From contig NZ_FOLW01000001.1 in assembly GCF_900112475.1 (NCBI RefSeq), positions 434,001 through 498,000 of the forward strand: a stretch of 64,000 nt of DNA, given 5' to 3'. A program made the translations under genes and the position numbers. How positions within the stretch are numbered: the first letter of the stretch is position 1; each line of letters starts with the position of its first letter. The notes beneath the pieces were generated by a model. The model saw only the letters and a program-made list of their open reading frames with translations. It was not told the origin of the DNA and ran no database searches. This DNA comes from Pragia fontium DSM 5563 = ATCC 49100 (lineage in GTDB: Bacteria; Pseudomonadota; Gammaproteobacteria; Enterobacterales; Enterobacteriaceae). This document shows, piece after piece, positions 29,063 to 38,739 of the stretch.

Positions 29063-29596
29063 TTACTTCAATAGGTTATCCAGCGTACCACCCCAATCAA
29101 TGCTCAACTTAATGTTACAGGCCTGAGTCGCAGAATAATACACGGTATATCCCTGACGATTAGAGGTGCCTTTATATTCAGGTATCTCGCCGCAGCCGGT
29201 AATCACGTAATCGGTATTTGGCAAAGGAATTGAGTTTCCTGCCCCCAGTAAAGCAAAGTACTTACCGTACTCCCCTTGCCCGACCTTCTCTACCAACACA
29301 TAATCGTTGGCGTTTAACTGGGTTCTGCTAACAATTTTTGCCGCACGCCCCTGGGCATCGGTCTTGCCAAACAGCGGTTTTTGAAACGCCGGATCGACTT
29401 CACCCTCTTTAATGACCACTAGATAAAAAGGTGTATTCGCCATTGGCTGATTTGTTTTTGGCTCCAGTAAACCAACGGTAATTTCAAACGTGCCTTCAGA
29501 ACCATAGGTCGGTAATGTATTGTTATAATACCAATACCCACCACCGCCAATGCCCGCCAACAGAATTAATGCTACAACCCAACGTAATGCTTTCAC
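29063..29596 (-). CDS. Membrane-anchored or exported protein of unknown function
   Basis: 177 residues, no family recognised. Residues 5-24 form one hydrophobic helix (WVVALILLAGIGGGGYWYY), then about 150 residues of beta-rich sequence on the outside of the membrane. These contain a segment like an extracellular sugar-binding or Ig-like domain (EGTFEITVGLLEPKTNQP, then GKTDAQGRAAKI, which resembles the prealbumin-like carboxypeptidase-regulatory pattern T-D-xx-G). Two cysteines (in TGCGEIP and QACNIK) could form a disulfide. It is convergent with ruvX, seven bases apart, and is preceded by yggR on the same strand with a 111-base gap. A real gene is likely from codon use; no function is assigned. 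Confidence 0.7.
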   Translation of the reverse strand: MKALRWVVALILLAGIGGGGYWYYNNTLPTYGSEGTFEITVGLLEPKTNQPMANTPFYLVVIKEGEVDPAFQKPLFGKTDAQGRAAKIVSRTQLNANDYVLVEKVGQGEYGKYFALLGAGNSIPLPNTDYVITGCGEIPEYKGTSNRQGYTVYYSATQACNIKLSIDWGGTLDNLLK

Positions 29597-29707
29597 TGCT
29601 TAATATTCCTTTTTATTACCTTGCTATGAATGGCGCCTACCCATAAAACAATAAATAGTTCAGCACATTTCAGCATAATAACAAAACCGTTTCTGGAATA
29701 AAGTCAG

Positions 29708-30700
29708 CTACCCCTCAATAACGCCTTCAGATACCAACTTAGCTCGATTTTGTTCCATAGTTTGCATACCTGTAGCCATTCCGGTCTGCAATAACGTTTG
29801 TAGTTGGTGACCTTTTCCCTCGCGAATCATATTGCTGACCGCTGGCGTATTTATCAGAACTTCGAATGCGGCAACTCGCCCTCCCTGACGGCAAGGAAGA
29901 AGCTGCTGGCAAACAACCGCGCGCAAGCTGGCGGCCAGTTGGCTGGCAACAAACTGTTTCTCTTCCGCCGGAAATACATCCAGGATTCGCTCAACGGACT
30001 GTATTGCTGAGCCGGTATGCAACGTGGCAAATACCAGATGCCCGGTTTCCGTCGCCGTTAACGCCAACCGTATGACTTCGGCATCACGCAGTTCACCGAG
30101 CAAGATAATATCTGGATCCTGACGCAACGCCGCATGCAGCCCCAGAGAGAATGAATTAACGTGAATCCCTATCTCTCGCTGTTGAATCAGGCTTTGCACA
30201 CTATGGTGAATAAACTCAATGGGATCCTCCAACGTAATAATATGGCGAGATTGGTGGTGATTGATCTCAGCAATTAATGCCGCCAGCGACGTCGATTTCC
30301 CACTTCCCGTCGCCCCGGCCACAATAATCAAACCATGACGACGGCTCAACAGCTCAATTAACGCCGGGGGTATTCGTAGCGCTTCAGGTCTTGGAATTTC
30401 CGAACGGATAAAACGCAAGGCGGCGGATATCCCAGACCGCTGGCTGAAAATATTCGCCCTTAAACGCGTGCCATTCACCACCATAGCGCAATCCAGTTGA
30501 CCATCTTGTTGGAATATCTGCCGCTGTTCGTCATTCAACATCGCCAAAAGCTGCTCTGACAACGATTCATTCGGCAACAAACTAGCGCCACAATGTTGTA
30601 AATCACCATTTACTCTCAATACGGCTAAATGCCCGGCGGAAAGATGCAGATCGGAGGCATTTTGCTTTACACTATAGGCAATTAATTCACATAGATTCAT
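29708..30700 (-). CDS. yggR: PilT/VirB11-like secretion ATPase YggR
   Basis: 330 residues (E. coli YggR 326) of the PilT-type retraction ATPase family. Walker A GATGSGKST lies at 129-137, the Asp box ITLEDPIEFIH and Walker B region LRQDPDIILLGELRD follow, and the His box is TGHLVFATLHT. The N-terminal PAS-like domain begins MNLCELIAYSVKQNASDLHLS. In enterobacteria it is an orphan without the rest of a type IV pilus system, so the cellular role is unclear. It is divergent from yggS with a 23-base gap. Confidence 0.93.
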   Translation of the reverse strand: MNLCELIAYSVKQNASDLHLSAGHLAVLRVNGDLQHCGASLLPNESLSEQLLAMLNDEQRQIFQQDGQLDCAMVVNGTRLRANIFSQRSGISAALRFIRSEIPRPEALRIPPALIELLSRRHGLIIVAGATGSGKSTSLAALIAEINHHQSRHIITLEDPIEFIHHSVQSLIQQREIGIHVNSFSLGLHAALRQDPDIILLGELRDAEVIRLALTATETGHLVFATLHTGSAIQSVERILDVFPAEEKQFVASQLAASLRAVVCQQLLPCRQGGRVAAFEVLINTPAVSNMIREGKGHQLQTLLQTGMATGMQTMEQNRAKLVSEGVIEG

Positions 30701-30723
30701 AAACGGGTTCCCTGAATAGACTT

Positions 30724-31425
30724 ATGACGACTATCCAACAGAATCTTGCCGCGGTTAGGCAGAAAATTGCCGTCGCAGCACAACAATGCGATCGTTCTCC
30801 AGAAGAAGTTCAGCTACTTGCAGTTAGCAAAACCAAACCTGTAGCGGCGATTCAGGAAGCGATTGACGCCGGACAACGACAATTTGGCGAAAACTATGTA
30901 CAGGAAGGCGTCGATAAAATTGCGCATTTCAATACCACACCTTTTGCCAACCAGTTGGAATGGCACTTTATCGGCCCTTTACAATCAAATAAAAGCCGTT
31001 TAGTCGCCGAACACTTCCATTGGATGCATACTCTGGATCGGGAAAAAATCGCTCATCGGTTAAACGAACAGCGACCGGCTGATATGCCGCCATTAAACGT
31101 GCTGATTCAAATTAATATCAGCGATGAACAAAGCAAGTCCGGCATTTCGCTAACAGAACTTCCTCAACTGGCACAGCAAATTAGCCAGTTACCTAATCTG
31201 GTATTTAGAGGATTAATGACTATTCCGGCACCTGAACCGGATCCTGCGCATCAATTGGCGGTATTTCAGCAAATGACCCAAGCATTTAACCAGTTGAAGT
31301 CCGAGCACCCACAAATAGATACCTTATCGATGGGCATGACCGATGATATGGCTAATGCCATTCGAGCCGGTAGCACCATGGTGCGCATTGGCACCGCTAT
31401 TTTCGGTGCACGTGATTACGCTTAA
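30724..31425 (+). CDS. yggS: PLP homeostasis protein YggS (PLPBP/COG0325)
   Basis: 233 residues (E. coli 234). A single-domain TIM-barrel PLP-binding protein; the PLP lysine is K36 in AVSKTKPV, and FGENYVQE and the phosphate-binding SMGMTDDMANAIRAGSTMVRIG are clear. It has no known enzyme activity; it regulates intracellular PLP and indirectly branched-chain amino acid metabolism. It heads the conserved yggS-proC-yggT-yggU row. Confidence 0.97.
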   Translation: MTTIQQNLAAVRQKIAVAAQQCDRSPEEVQLLAVSKTKPVAAIQEAIDAGQRQFGENYVQEGVDKIAHFNTTPFANQLEWHFIGPLQSNKSRLVAEHFHWMHTLDREKIAHRLNEQRPADMPPLNVLIQINISDEQSKSGISLTELPQLAQQISQLPNLVFRGLMTIPAPEPDPAHQLAVFQQMTQAFNQLKSEHPQIDTLSMGMTDDMANAIRAGSTMVRIGTAIFGARDYA

Positions 31426-31481
31426 TTCGCGGGAATGATTCATTGGTTATCCGTGTGAAAACGAATAAAGAGAGACTTATC

Positions 31482-32300
31482 ATGCAACATCGTAACATTG
31501 CGTTTATTGGTGCTGGCAATATGGCCAAAGCGATTATCTCCGGTTTAGTCAACAACGGTTATCCTGCTCAGTTGATTACCGCGACATCCCCTTCCATGAA
31601 GCAGGATGGCCCGCTGCATAACCAATACGGCATCAACTGCAGTAACGACAATATCGCCAGCGTTCGTCAGGCCGATGTAGTGGTATTAGCGGTAAAGCCG
31701 CAAATGATGGCGGAAGTCTGTGAGCAAATTCATCAACAGGTGGATCTAAATGGCAAGCTTATTTTGTCCATCGCCGCCGGCATCAGCGTAGAACGCTTCT
31801 ATCAACTCCTCGGTAAAGTCGATCTTATCCGCATCATGCCTAATACACCTTCCCTGATCGGTTTAGGAATGAGTGGCCTGTACGCACCGGCTCAGGTTTC
31901 CATGCCGGATCGTCAGTTCACAGAACAACTGATGCAATCCGTGGGGGAAATCTGCTGGGTGGAACAGGAAAGCGGCATAAACAACATTATCGCCGCCGCC
32001 GGCAGTGCGCCAGCCTACTTCTTCCTGTTTATGGAATCCATGCAACAAGAAGCAGAGCGTCTGGGCTTTACCTCTGAGCAAGCGCGGTTGTTAGTTCAAC
32101 AAACCGCCTTAGGAGCAGCGCAAATGGTAGTCAACAATCCCCAGTTAGATATTGCTACGCTACGTCAGCAGGTGACTTCCAAAGGAGGGACAACCGCAGA
32201 AGCATTACGGGTATTCAACGAAAATGGCCTGCCTGAAATCGTCGCCTCCGCGATGCAGGCTGCCAGCAAACGCGCCGTTGAAATGGAAAAATCCCTTTAA
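31482..32300 (+). CDS. proC: Pyrroline-5-carboxylate reductase
   Basis: ProC makes proline from 1-pyrroline-5-carboxylate with NADPH. 272 residues with FIGAGNMAKAIISGLV (dinucleotide binding, residues 7-22), AVKPQMM, RIMPNTPSLIGLGM and the C-terminal TSKGGTTAEALRVF. Start ATG 31482 (MQHRNIAFIGAG) with AGAGAG upstream; the frame is open 13 codons further upstream but without family similarity. In E. coli proC is elsewhere, while many other gammaproteobacteria have it, as here, next to yggS. Confidence 0.96.
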   Translation: MQHRNIAFIGAGNMAKAIISGLVNNGYPAQLITATSPSMKQDGPLHNQYGINCSNDNIASVRQADVVVLAVKPQMMAEVCEQIHQQVDLNGKLILSIAAGISVERFYQLLGKVDLIRIMPNTPSLIGLGMSGLYAPAQVSMPDRQFTEQLMQSVGEICWVEQESGINNIIAAAGSAPAYFFLFMESMQQEAERLGFTSEQARLLVQQTALGAAQMVVNNPQLDIATLRQQVTSKGGTTAEALRVFNENGLPEIVASAMQAASKRAVEMEKSL

Positions 32301-32443
32301 TATGCGCTCAGGCAATGAATTCGCGGGTTCATTGCCATTTTTCCTTGAATTACTATATGCTAGCCACCAAATATAGCGCTGTACCATTTATCAGATTCAG
32401 AGCTGGTTGAGTGACTCAATCAGACATAGCCAAAGGGTTAAAT

Positions 32444-32989
32444 ATGAGTTTTTTATCTTATCTTATTGTGACTGTGCTCGATCTTTATGTGTCAGTACTG
32501 CTGCTACGAGTCTGGATGCAATGGGCAAAAGCCGATTTTTATAACCCATTCTCACAGTTTGTTGTGAAAATCACCCAACCGATAGTGGGTCCACTACGCC
32601 GAGTGATTCCATCCATTGGCCCTATTGATACCGCTTCAGTCCTGATCGCCTATATCCTGATCCTGCTGAAGTATGTACTTGGCTTATGGATACTCAATCA
32701 AGTGTTATTGTTCTTCCCGGTTTATTTGCCGCTGTCACTGCTGGAATTACTAACCATGGCAGGAAAATTGGTATTCTGGGTGATTATTATTCGTGCGTTG
32801 ATGAGCTGGATCAGCCAGGGACGTAATCCGGTGGATCAGTTACTCATTCAGTTAACCGAACCCTTGTTATATCCAATTCGCCGCTTACTGCCGTCAATGG
32901 GTGGTATCGATCTGTCACCGATGATCCTGATTATGGTCCTGTACGGATTAAACTATCTGAAGTCCGATATTCTGGCGCTGATCTTATAA
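32444..32989 (+). CDS. yggT: YGGT-family membrane protein
   Basis: 181 residues (E. coli 188) with two copies of the YGGT unit: [36 protein letters not shown] and, in the second half, [10 protein letters not shown] with [20 protein letters not shown], each around a pair of membrane helices. Proposed roles include osmotic shock resistance and division-site functions (YlmG); unsettled. The ATG at 32444 has AAAGGG upstream; GTG 32411 would add eleven residues not in the family. It overlaps yggU by one base. Confidence 0.93.
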   Translation: MSFLSYLIVTVLDLYVSVLLLRVWMQWAKADFYNPFSQFVVKITQPIVGPLRRVIPSIGPIDTASVLIAYILILLKYVLGLWILNQVLLFFPVYLPLSLLELLTMAGKLVFWVIIIRALMSWISQGRNPVDQLLIQLTEPLLYPIRRLLPSMGGIDLSPMILIMVLYGLNYLKSDILALIL

Positions 32990-33291
32990 TGAGCGCAGTT
33001 GAACAACAGCCGGATGCCATTGTGCTCCGGCTTTATATTCAGCCTAAGGCCAGCCGCGATCAAATTGTTGGTTTACACGGTGAAGAGTTAAAAGTCGCCA
33101 TCACCGCTCCACCGGTTGACGGTCAGGCTAACGCCCATCTTATCAAGTTTCTGGCTAAGCAGTTCCGGGTCGCTAAAGGCATGGTGGATATTGAGAAAGG
33201 TGAGCTCGGTAGGCATAAGCAGGTGAAAATCAATCATCCCCAACAAATCCCACCAGAAATACAGAATTTACTGCCGTCTTCCCACGAGTAG
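32989..33291 (+). CDS. yggU: DUF167 family protein YggU
   Basis: 100 residues of the DUF167 family: [41 protein letters not shown] and [12 protein letters not shown] small alpha/beta cytosolic protein of unknown function, often translationally coupled to yggT as here (TAATG overlap). Confidence 0.95.
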   Translation: MSAVEQQPDAIVLRLYIQPKASRDQIVGLHGEELKVAITAPPVDGQANAHLIKFLAKQFRVAKGMVDIEKGELGRHKQVKINHPQQIPPEIQNLLPSSHE

Positions 33292-33453
33292 CAGCGATCT
33301 TCACATCAGCATTTAAGTACATGCTCATCGATACGGAAGACATATCACTACCGAGTTTTGTTAGGTATTCACTTCAGCGACAGAGCGCATCGGCTCCAGA
33401 ACGAGTATCCAGCCTAAAATAAGGTGATTACCCAGACCGTTTCACCGATTAAA

Positions 33454-34266
33454 TTAAAATATCTGTGATGTCTTCAGTAAATCACAATGATAGTCCTGAA
33501 TATCTCCGGTATAACCTAGATTCAGCCCCAATATATCCAGCCGGTTTGCCAGCATTAAATACATCGACGTATTGGCTTTATTGGTAAAGGGCACCAGCGC
33601 AATACCGTATTTAGCCATATTCTCTGCCGCATCGGGTACCTCAGCAGCCAACCGTTGAAACAGGCTCATCTGCCGGAATTGAAGTTCCGTTAACGTACGG
33701 GCGATATAATCATGATTGTTAATGCCATACTCCACCTTGGTCCACTTTTCGCTGAACTTATCCATTTGGTTATCCAACAGCGCTTTAATCTCTGGTTTAA
33801 TGCAAGAGATATGAATATGGAGCTGTTCCTGACTACGCCCATAGGCCGAATTAATCGTCAAAGCCACCATATTACGCGGTATCGGTTGACCCGCTTGTCG
33901 AGCAAGGTAGTCCCGAGAATCCCAAGCCTTACTGAAATAGTCAGTCGTATCAGGTTGCAGTAAACGTTTATCTTCAATACCGCTAACTTTAGTGGCCGGA
34001 ATTAACAAAAAATGCAAAGGGCCATTTCGATCCTTGAAAATAACGTATCCTTTGGCGACATCCGGCGTCAGGATCACATCCATACAAGAAGAAACCTGAG
34101 ATTGCTTCATTTGCTGCTGAGGAATGCACTGCTGGCTGATGATTTTCCACAAGCTATCTGAATGACTGCGAACCCATCCCCACCAAGCCGCTAAAATAAC
34201 TACAGCGACGATGAAAATAGCCGTCAACCATTTAAATAATTTCAACAGTCGCTTGTTGTTTTTCAT
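33454..34266 (-). CDS. cdh: CDP-diacylglycerol pyrophosphatase
   Basis: Cdh hydrolyses CDP-diacylglycerol to CMP and phosphatidic acid at the inner membrane. 270 residues (E. coli 251) with an N-terminal membrane anchor (residues 13-31) and the HIT-like catalytic motif HIHISCIKPE near 155, preceded by INSAYGRSQEQL. IFKDRNGPLHFLLIP matches VLKDLNGPLQYLLMP of the E. coli enzyme. K-12 has cdh near pfkA; between yggU and rdgB it is out of place. It is transcribed against both neighbours. Confidence 0.93.
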   Translation of the reverse strand: MKNNKRLLKLFKWLTAIFIVAVVILAAWWGWVRSHSDSLWKIISQQCIPQQQMKQSQVSSCMDVILTPDVAKGYVIFKDRNGPLHFLLIPATKVSGIEDKRLLQPDTTDYFSKAWDSRDYLARQAGQPIPRNMVALTINSAYGRSQEQLHIHISCIKPEIKALLDNQMDKFSEKWTKVEYGINNHDYIARTLTELQFRQMSLFQRLAAEVPDAAENMAKYGIALVPFTNKANTSMYLMLANRLDILGLNLGYTGDIQDYHCDLLKTSQIF

Positions 34267-34593
34267 TTATATTTTCAATCACTAATATGACCATTATACC
34301 GTCAGATTATAACACATTTGGAACAACACGTTAGAGTTTGGAAAAATATACCAATAGTATTATTTTTAATATAAATCAATATGATGGAATAACTCAATTA
34401 AGCCATCATATTGATTGTCCCCCATACCTGTGCAATAAAAAAGTCACTTTATACCATTTTCACTCATCAGCCAGCCTATGTTTGAGTTATGCTATGCGGC
34501 ATTAAAAGTGAATGCATCAGCAGTAAGTCTGAGCATTTAGTATCATCCTCAGCTCAACTCTCGATAAAGGTCTCAATAAAGGTGGACTCCACT
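34267..34593. other. Divergent intergenic region cdh / rdgB
   Basis: 327 A+T-rich bases holding promoters for cdh and rdgB-hemW. The rdgB frame is open from 34489, but that extension has no family similarity. Two near-repeats (TCTCGATAAAGG and TCTCAATAAAGG) lie at 34559-34582 just before rdgB. Nothing else is seen. Confidence 0.45.
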
Positions 34594-35187
34594 ATGCAGA
34601 AACTCGTTCTGGCAACCGGTAATCCCGGTAAAGTTCGCGAACTGGCAAATCTTTTAGGCGATTTTGGTTTTGAGGTGATTGCCCAGACCGATCTTGGCGT
34701 TGATTCCGCCGAAGAAACCGGATTAACCTTTATAGAAAATGCCATTATCAAAGCCCGCCACACCGCTCAGGTTACCGGCTTACCGGCTATTGCTGATGAT
34801 TCGGGCATTGCGGTAGATGCCTTAGGCGGCGCTCCCGGTATTTACTCTGCCCGCTATGCCGGCTTAGATGCCAGCGATAAAGCTAATCTGGAAAAACTGC
34901 TGGAAACGTTAAAAGATGTCCCGGCTGACCAACGCCAAGCCCAGTTCCACTGCGTACTGGTTTATATGCGCCACGCTAACGACCCAATCCCACTGGTCTT
35001 TCACGCCAGTTGGCCTGGAGAGGTCCTGTTTGAGCCAAGCGGCGACGGCGGGTTCGGTTATGACCCGGTATTCTACCTGCCAGAGTTGGAATGCACTGCC
35101 GCAGAATTAAGCCGTGAGCATAAAAGCAAAATATCCCACCGAGGTCAGGCTCTGAGTATGTTACTGGATACGCTACGCAATGCTTAA
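34594..35187 (+). CDS. rdgB: dITP/XTP pyrophosphatase RdgB (HAM1)
   Basis: RdgB hydrolyses dITP, dXTP and ITP to monophosphates and keeps deaminated purines out of DNA. 197 residues, as in E. coli: [16 protein letters not shown] near the start (residues 5-20), [35 protein letters not shown] and [17 protein letters not shown] 34594 has GGTGG upstream. It overlaps hemW by eight bases, the usual pairing. Confidence 0.97.
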   Translation: MQKLVLATGNPGKVRELANLLGDFGFEVIAQTDLGVDSAEETGLTFIENAIIKARHTAQVTGLPAIADDSGIAVDALGGAPGIYSARYAGLDASDKANLEKLLETLKDVPADQRQAQFHCVLVYMRHANDPIPLVFHASWPGEVLFEPSGDGGFGYDPVFYLPELECTAAELSREHKSKISHRGQALSMLLDTLRNA

Positions 35188-36310
35188 GCTGCCACCGTTA
35201 AGCCTCTATATCCACATCCCTTGGTGCGTGCAGAAATGCCCGTACTGTGACTTTAATTCTCACGCATTGAAGGGTGAAGTACCGGATAGTGATTATGTAA
35301 ATCATTTGCTGAACGATTTGGATAACGATATCCAACTCACCAGTGGTCGCTCCATCAGTACCATTTTTATCGGCGGTGGCACACCAAGTTTGCTCAGCGC
35401 TGAAGCAATGCAGAAACTGCTGGACGGTGTACGCGAGCGACTACCGGTAGATGCGCAGGCAGAAATCACCATGGAAGCCAATCCGGGCACCGTTGAAGCC
35501 GATCGCTTTAACGCTTATCAGCAAGCCGGGGTTAACCGCATCTCAATTGGGGTACAGAGCTTCAATCAGGCTAAGCTTGAGCGTCTGGGCCGCATACACG
35601 GCCCGCAGGAAGCTAAACGCGCCGCTCGGTTAGCGCAAGAGTTGGGATTACGCAGTTTTAATCTCGATCTAATGCATGGTTTACCGGATCAGACGCTGGA
35701 GCAGGCTCTTGACGATCTGCGTCAGGCCATTGAACTGAACCCGCCTCATCTTTCATGGTATCAACTCACCATTGAGCCCAATACCCTGTTTGGTTCGCGC
35801 CCGCCGGTACTGCCGGATGATGATGCTTTATGGGATATCTACCAGCATGGTCACCAGTTACTGAGTACCGCAGGATATCAGCAGTATGAAACTTCCGCCT
35901 ACGCTAAACCGGGTTATCAATGTCAACATAACCTGAACTACTGGCGTTTCGGCGATTATCTGGGGATCGGTTGCGGTGCCCACGGCAAGTTAAGCTTTAC
36001 TGACGGACGCATTCTAAGAACGGTTAAAACCCGACATCCGCGCGGTTACATGACCGGTAATTATTTAGATAAGCAACATAACGTTGAAACAGATGAGCGC
36101 CCTTTTGAGTTCTTTATGAACCGCTTCCGCCTGCTTGAAGCCACACCCAGGGCTGATTTTGTTAACTTCACGGGTTTAGATGAAAGCCTTATCCGCGACA
36201 AGATCGATAGCGCGCTGGAACAAGGTTACCTGACAGAAACCGCTGAAGAGTGGCAAATTACCGAGAAAGGGAAATTATTTCTGAACTCGCTGTTGGAGTT
36301 ATTTTTGTAG
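35180..36310 (+). CDS. hemW: Radical SAM haem chaperone HemW
   Basis: 376 residues (E. coli 378). The radical SAM cluster motif is C16-x3-C20-x2-C23 ([13 protein letters not shown]); [28 protein letters not shown] and [11 protein letters not shown] follow, and the C-terminal HemN/HemW domain is complete. The protein binds haem and delivers it to membrane targets; it is not coproporphyrinogen oxidase, though often misnamed so. It starts inside the end of rdgB. Confidence 0.96.
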   Translation: MLKLPPLSLYIHIPWCVQKCPYCDFNSHALKGEVPDSDYVNHLLNDLDNDIQLTSGRSISTIFIGGGTPSLLSAEAMQKLLDGVRERLPVDAQAEITMEANPGTVEADRFNAYQQAGVNRISIGVQSFNQAKLERLGRIHGPQEAKRAARLAQELGLRSFNLDLMHGLPDQTLEQALDDLRQAIELNPPHLSWYQLTIEPNTLFGSRPPVLPDDDALWDIYQHGHQLLSTAGYQQYETSAYAKPGYQCQHNLNYWRFGDYLGIGCGAHGKLSFTDGRILRTVKTRHPRGYMTGNYLDKQHNVETDERPFEFFMNRFRLLEATPRADFVNFTGLDESLIRDKIDSALEQGYLTETAEEWQITEKGKLFLNSLLELFL

Positions 36311-36317
36311 CCTAATG

Positions 36318-36472
36318 TTACTGTCATCCGTGCAAAATCTGGAACGCGTAACCATAGGCGAAGCAAACATTCACATAGTAAATAGCTCGAAGGGTGAGTG
36401 AAACGAATCATCTCACCCTAAAGCCAAGCGCTGCGATTAAGCTAGATTCCGGTTTTCACCGGAATGACGGAA
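36318..36472 (+). repeat. Dispersed palindromic repeat family B, copy 2 (most complete)
   Basis: Fills most of the hemW-yggN gap. It starts near CTGTCATCCGTGCAAAATCTGG, runs through AACGCGTAACCATAGGCGAA, AAACATTCACATAGTAAAT, GAATCATCTC and AAGCCAAGCGCTGCG, and ends CCGGTTTTCACCGGAATGACGG. The two ends are imperfect inverted copies of each other, and the right end is itself a hairpin (CCGGTTTTCACCGG). Length about 155 bases. Confidence 0.75.
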
Positions 36473-36523
36473 AGGCGACCGATAAAAACATATCACCATA
36501 TTAATACCGTCATCCCGACAAAC

Positions 36524-37249
36524 TTACTGAGGTAATACTCTTAATAAATCAACACGCTGCTGTTCCAGTTTAACGACTCGACCACAGGCTTCTTTACCAA
36601 ACTGGTCAAAATCTTTTTCCTGCTTCTTCCATTCGTCCTGAATCTGCTGCTGTAAGCCGCCTAAACTGCCTAAAACTGCCTGTAATGGATTACTGGATTT
36701 TCCTGCTTTAGCCACCTGTTGTATGCCCAGTTCATTAATACTGTCCTGAAGCACGCCACCTAATGTATTTTGCAGAATAGTACGGCCATTAGTTTCCACC
36801 TGAGCAACGGCCTGATGATGGAACGCGATGCCTTCGGCGCGCGGCTCCAGCACTTTTTCCATTTCTTTGGTCAGATCGGAAGACAGCGTAACCAAACGCT
36901 TACGGACATTACTTTCCGTACCCAGCTGTTTAACAATAATACCGTCAAGCGCGCCCTGAGCCGTCTTCAAACGGGAGCGAACACCATCATTAATATAAGG
37001 CAAATCACCGCGTAAACTTTGTTGATAAGTCACGGCCTGGTTACGCGCGGCATCAGAAAGCGCTAACGCTTTGCCATTACGGGTAACATCACCATTTTTA
37101 GCGATCACCAATTCTCCGCTGGCGCCGACAACTTTAACCGTTTGCTGATTAATAAAAACGTCATCCTGCGGTTTAACATTACACTGATAAGCCGCTTGAG
37201 CCTGACAAGCCATCAACAGCAACAACGCTGCGCCGGTTTTTCGTAACAT
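36524..37249 (-). CDS. yggN: DUF2884 family exported protein YggN
   Basis: 241 residues with a signal peptide (MLRKTGAALLLLMACQAQA, cleavage after residue 19). The mature part begins AYQCNVKPQDDVFINQQTVKV, and two cysteines (one in QCNV, one in EACGRV) may form a disulfide. It matches E. coli YggN in length and layout. Periplasmic location is expected; function unknown. The long helical middle (residues 85-220) is rich in Gln, Lys and Glu. Confidence 0.88.
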   Translation of the reverse strand: MLRKTGAALLLLMACQAQAAYQCNVKPQDDVFINQQTVKVVGASGELVIAKNGDVTRNGKALALSDAARNQAVTYQQSLRGDLPYINDGVRSRLKTAQGALDGIIVKQLGTESNVRKRLVTLSSDLTKEMEKVLEPRAEGIAFHHQAVAQVETNGRTILQNTLGGVLQDSINELGIQQVAKAGKSSNPLQAVLGSLGGLQQQIQDEWKKQEKDFDQFGKEACGRVVKLEQQRVDLLRVLPQ

Positions 37250-37687
37250 AACTATTCCTCAATAATTGACGCGAAATGGTTCTATTGACCGTCTTCGGCC
37301 TTCGCCTTCGCTGAACGCACCTGAGTATAGACAGTAATGTCAGGTGGGCGTTCAATATGAATTGCAGACAATGAAAAGAACTGATTGGTGATTAAATTAG
37401 CTTAATTGTAGATTTCGTCCGCTAACAATATTGAGACTAAATCAACACCTGTGTAGCGGCGAGTAAGGGGTGTTAACGGCGAACACCCTTTACAACCCCC
37501 GCCTTGCGCTGACGACTGTTGACCGGCGCTACGCGCCGGCAACCTCAGTCCAGACGAAGGCTTAACGTACCGGCCTAGCGCCGTTCCAGACGGCGCTAGG
37601 CCTTTCACAGCATCCATGCTGCTCATGCTATCTTCGTCTAAACTGAGGCAACATTCGTACGCTAAGTTTAAAGGTCAAGATCAAAAA
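37250..37687. other. GC-rich hairpin island between yggN and yggL
   Basis: 438 bases. From about 37450 to 37610 the composition turns GC-rich and holds three hairpins in a row: GGGTGTT/AACACCC (37468-37488), CCGGCGC/GCGCCGG (37523-37539), and the 13-bp perfect GGCCTAGCGCCGT/ACGGCGCTAGGCC (37572-37602). No gene is seen. It could be a structured RNA, a repeat element or terminator cluster for yggL-trmB (minus strand). Confidence 0.55.
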
Positions 37688-38020
37688 TTATTCGTCGTAA
37701 TAATTAATATCCATCAGCTCGCTGACTTTTACATTCAGCATACCTTTATCTTCCAGCCAGTTACTCACAATACCGCGATGTTCTTCAGTACATTTACCGA
37801 TTTTCTGTAGGCAAACCAAACCATCCCACTGTAGGTAACCACCACCTTCAAAGGACAGCCCATGAGTCTCAAAGACTTCATCGATAAAACGATCGATCGT
37901 TTCATCAATTTTCTCAACCGGCGTTCCTTCAGGAAACGCCCAATTAACTAAAAATCCAATTTCCTGAAACTCATCAATCCGCATTTTTTTACGTAAACGA
38001 CGACTACGTTGGTGTGCCAT
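37688..38020 (-). CDS. yggL: YggL family (50S ribosome-binding, DUF469) protein
   Basis: 110 residues: [23 protein letters not shown] at the N-terminus, then NWAFPEGTPVEKID and FEGGGYLQWDGLVCLQKIGKC. E. coli YggL (108 aa) binds the 50S subunit. Its start overlaps the trmB stop by one base, so the two are coupled, as in K-12. Confidence 0.95.
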   Translation of the reverse strand: MAHQRSRRLRKKMRIDEFQEIGFLVNWAFPEGTPVEKIDETIDRFIDEVFETHGLSFEGGGYLQWDGLVCLQKIGKCTEEHRGIVSNWLEDKGMLNVKVSELMDINYYDE

Positions 38021-38739
38021 TATTCAATCCTCTCAAACATCAAATCCCAAACACCATGCCCCAAACGTTGACCGCGCAACTCAAACTTGGTGAGCGGACG
38101 AGAATCAGGACGCGGCACATAAGTACCATCAACAGACAGGTTACGATACGCGGAAATCGCGTTCATCACCTCTAACATATGCTCGGCATAATTTTCCCAG
38201 TCGGTAGCCATATGGAAAACCCCACCTACCTTCAATTTTTTCAGAATCTCCATCGCGAACGGAGCTTGCAAGATACGGCGCTTATGATGGCGCGCTTTAT
38301 GCCATGGATCGGGGAAAAATAGCTGAACCATATCCAGAGAAGCATCAGGGATCATCTTGTCCAACACTTCCACCGCATCGTGACACATCACCCGTAAATT
38401 CGCCACATCAGCTTCGTGAGCGGATGACAGGCAAGCACCAACACCGGGGCTATGCACTTCAATCCCCAGAAAATCCTGAGTCGGATTATCCTCAGCCATT
38501 TTGACCAACGACATCCCCATACCGAAGCCAATTTCCAACGTAATTGGAGCGCTACGACCAAATAATGCCGATAAATCCAACGGTTCTGGCTGAAACTCAA
38601 CCCCCATAACCGGCCAGTAGTTATCCAGAGCAAACTGCTGCCCTTTGGTTAACCGCCCCTGACGGCGAACAAAGCTCCGAACGCGGCGTAATGCGCGCCC
38701 ATTCTCATCAAACTCGGGAGAAATCACATCATTAATCAT
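38020..38739 (-). CDS. trmB: tRNA (guanine-N7-)-methyltransferase
   Basis: TrmB makes m7G46 in tRNAs. 239 residues, as in E. coli: [15 protein letters not shown] (SAM binding, about residues 70-84), [28 protein letters not shown] (catalytic region) and the C-terminal [23 protein letters not shown]. It is divergent from mutY and followed by yggL. Confidence 0.97.
   Translation of the reverse strand: MINDVISPEFDENGRALRRVRSFVRRQGRLTKGQQFALDNYWPVMGVEFQPEPLDLSALFGRSAPITLEIGFGMGMSLVKMAEDNPTQDFLGIEVHSPGVGACLSSAHEADVANLRVMCHDAVEVLDKMIPDASLDMVQLFFPDPWHKARHHKRRILQAPFAMEILKKLKVGGVFHMATDWENYAEHMLEVMNAISAYRNLSVDGTYVPRPDSRPLTKFELRGQRLGHGVWDLMFERIE

Noticed and set aside
37402..37626. 74-codon minus-strand frame over the hairpin island
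   Set aside because: Runs through three hairpins; it is better explained by GC-rich repeats than by a protein.
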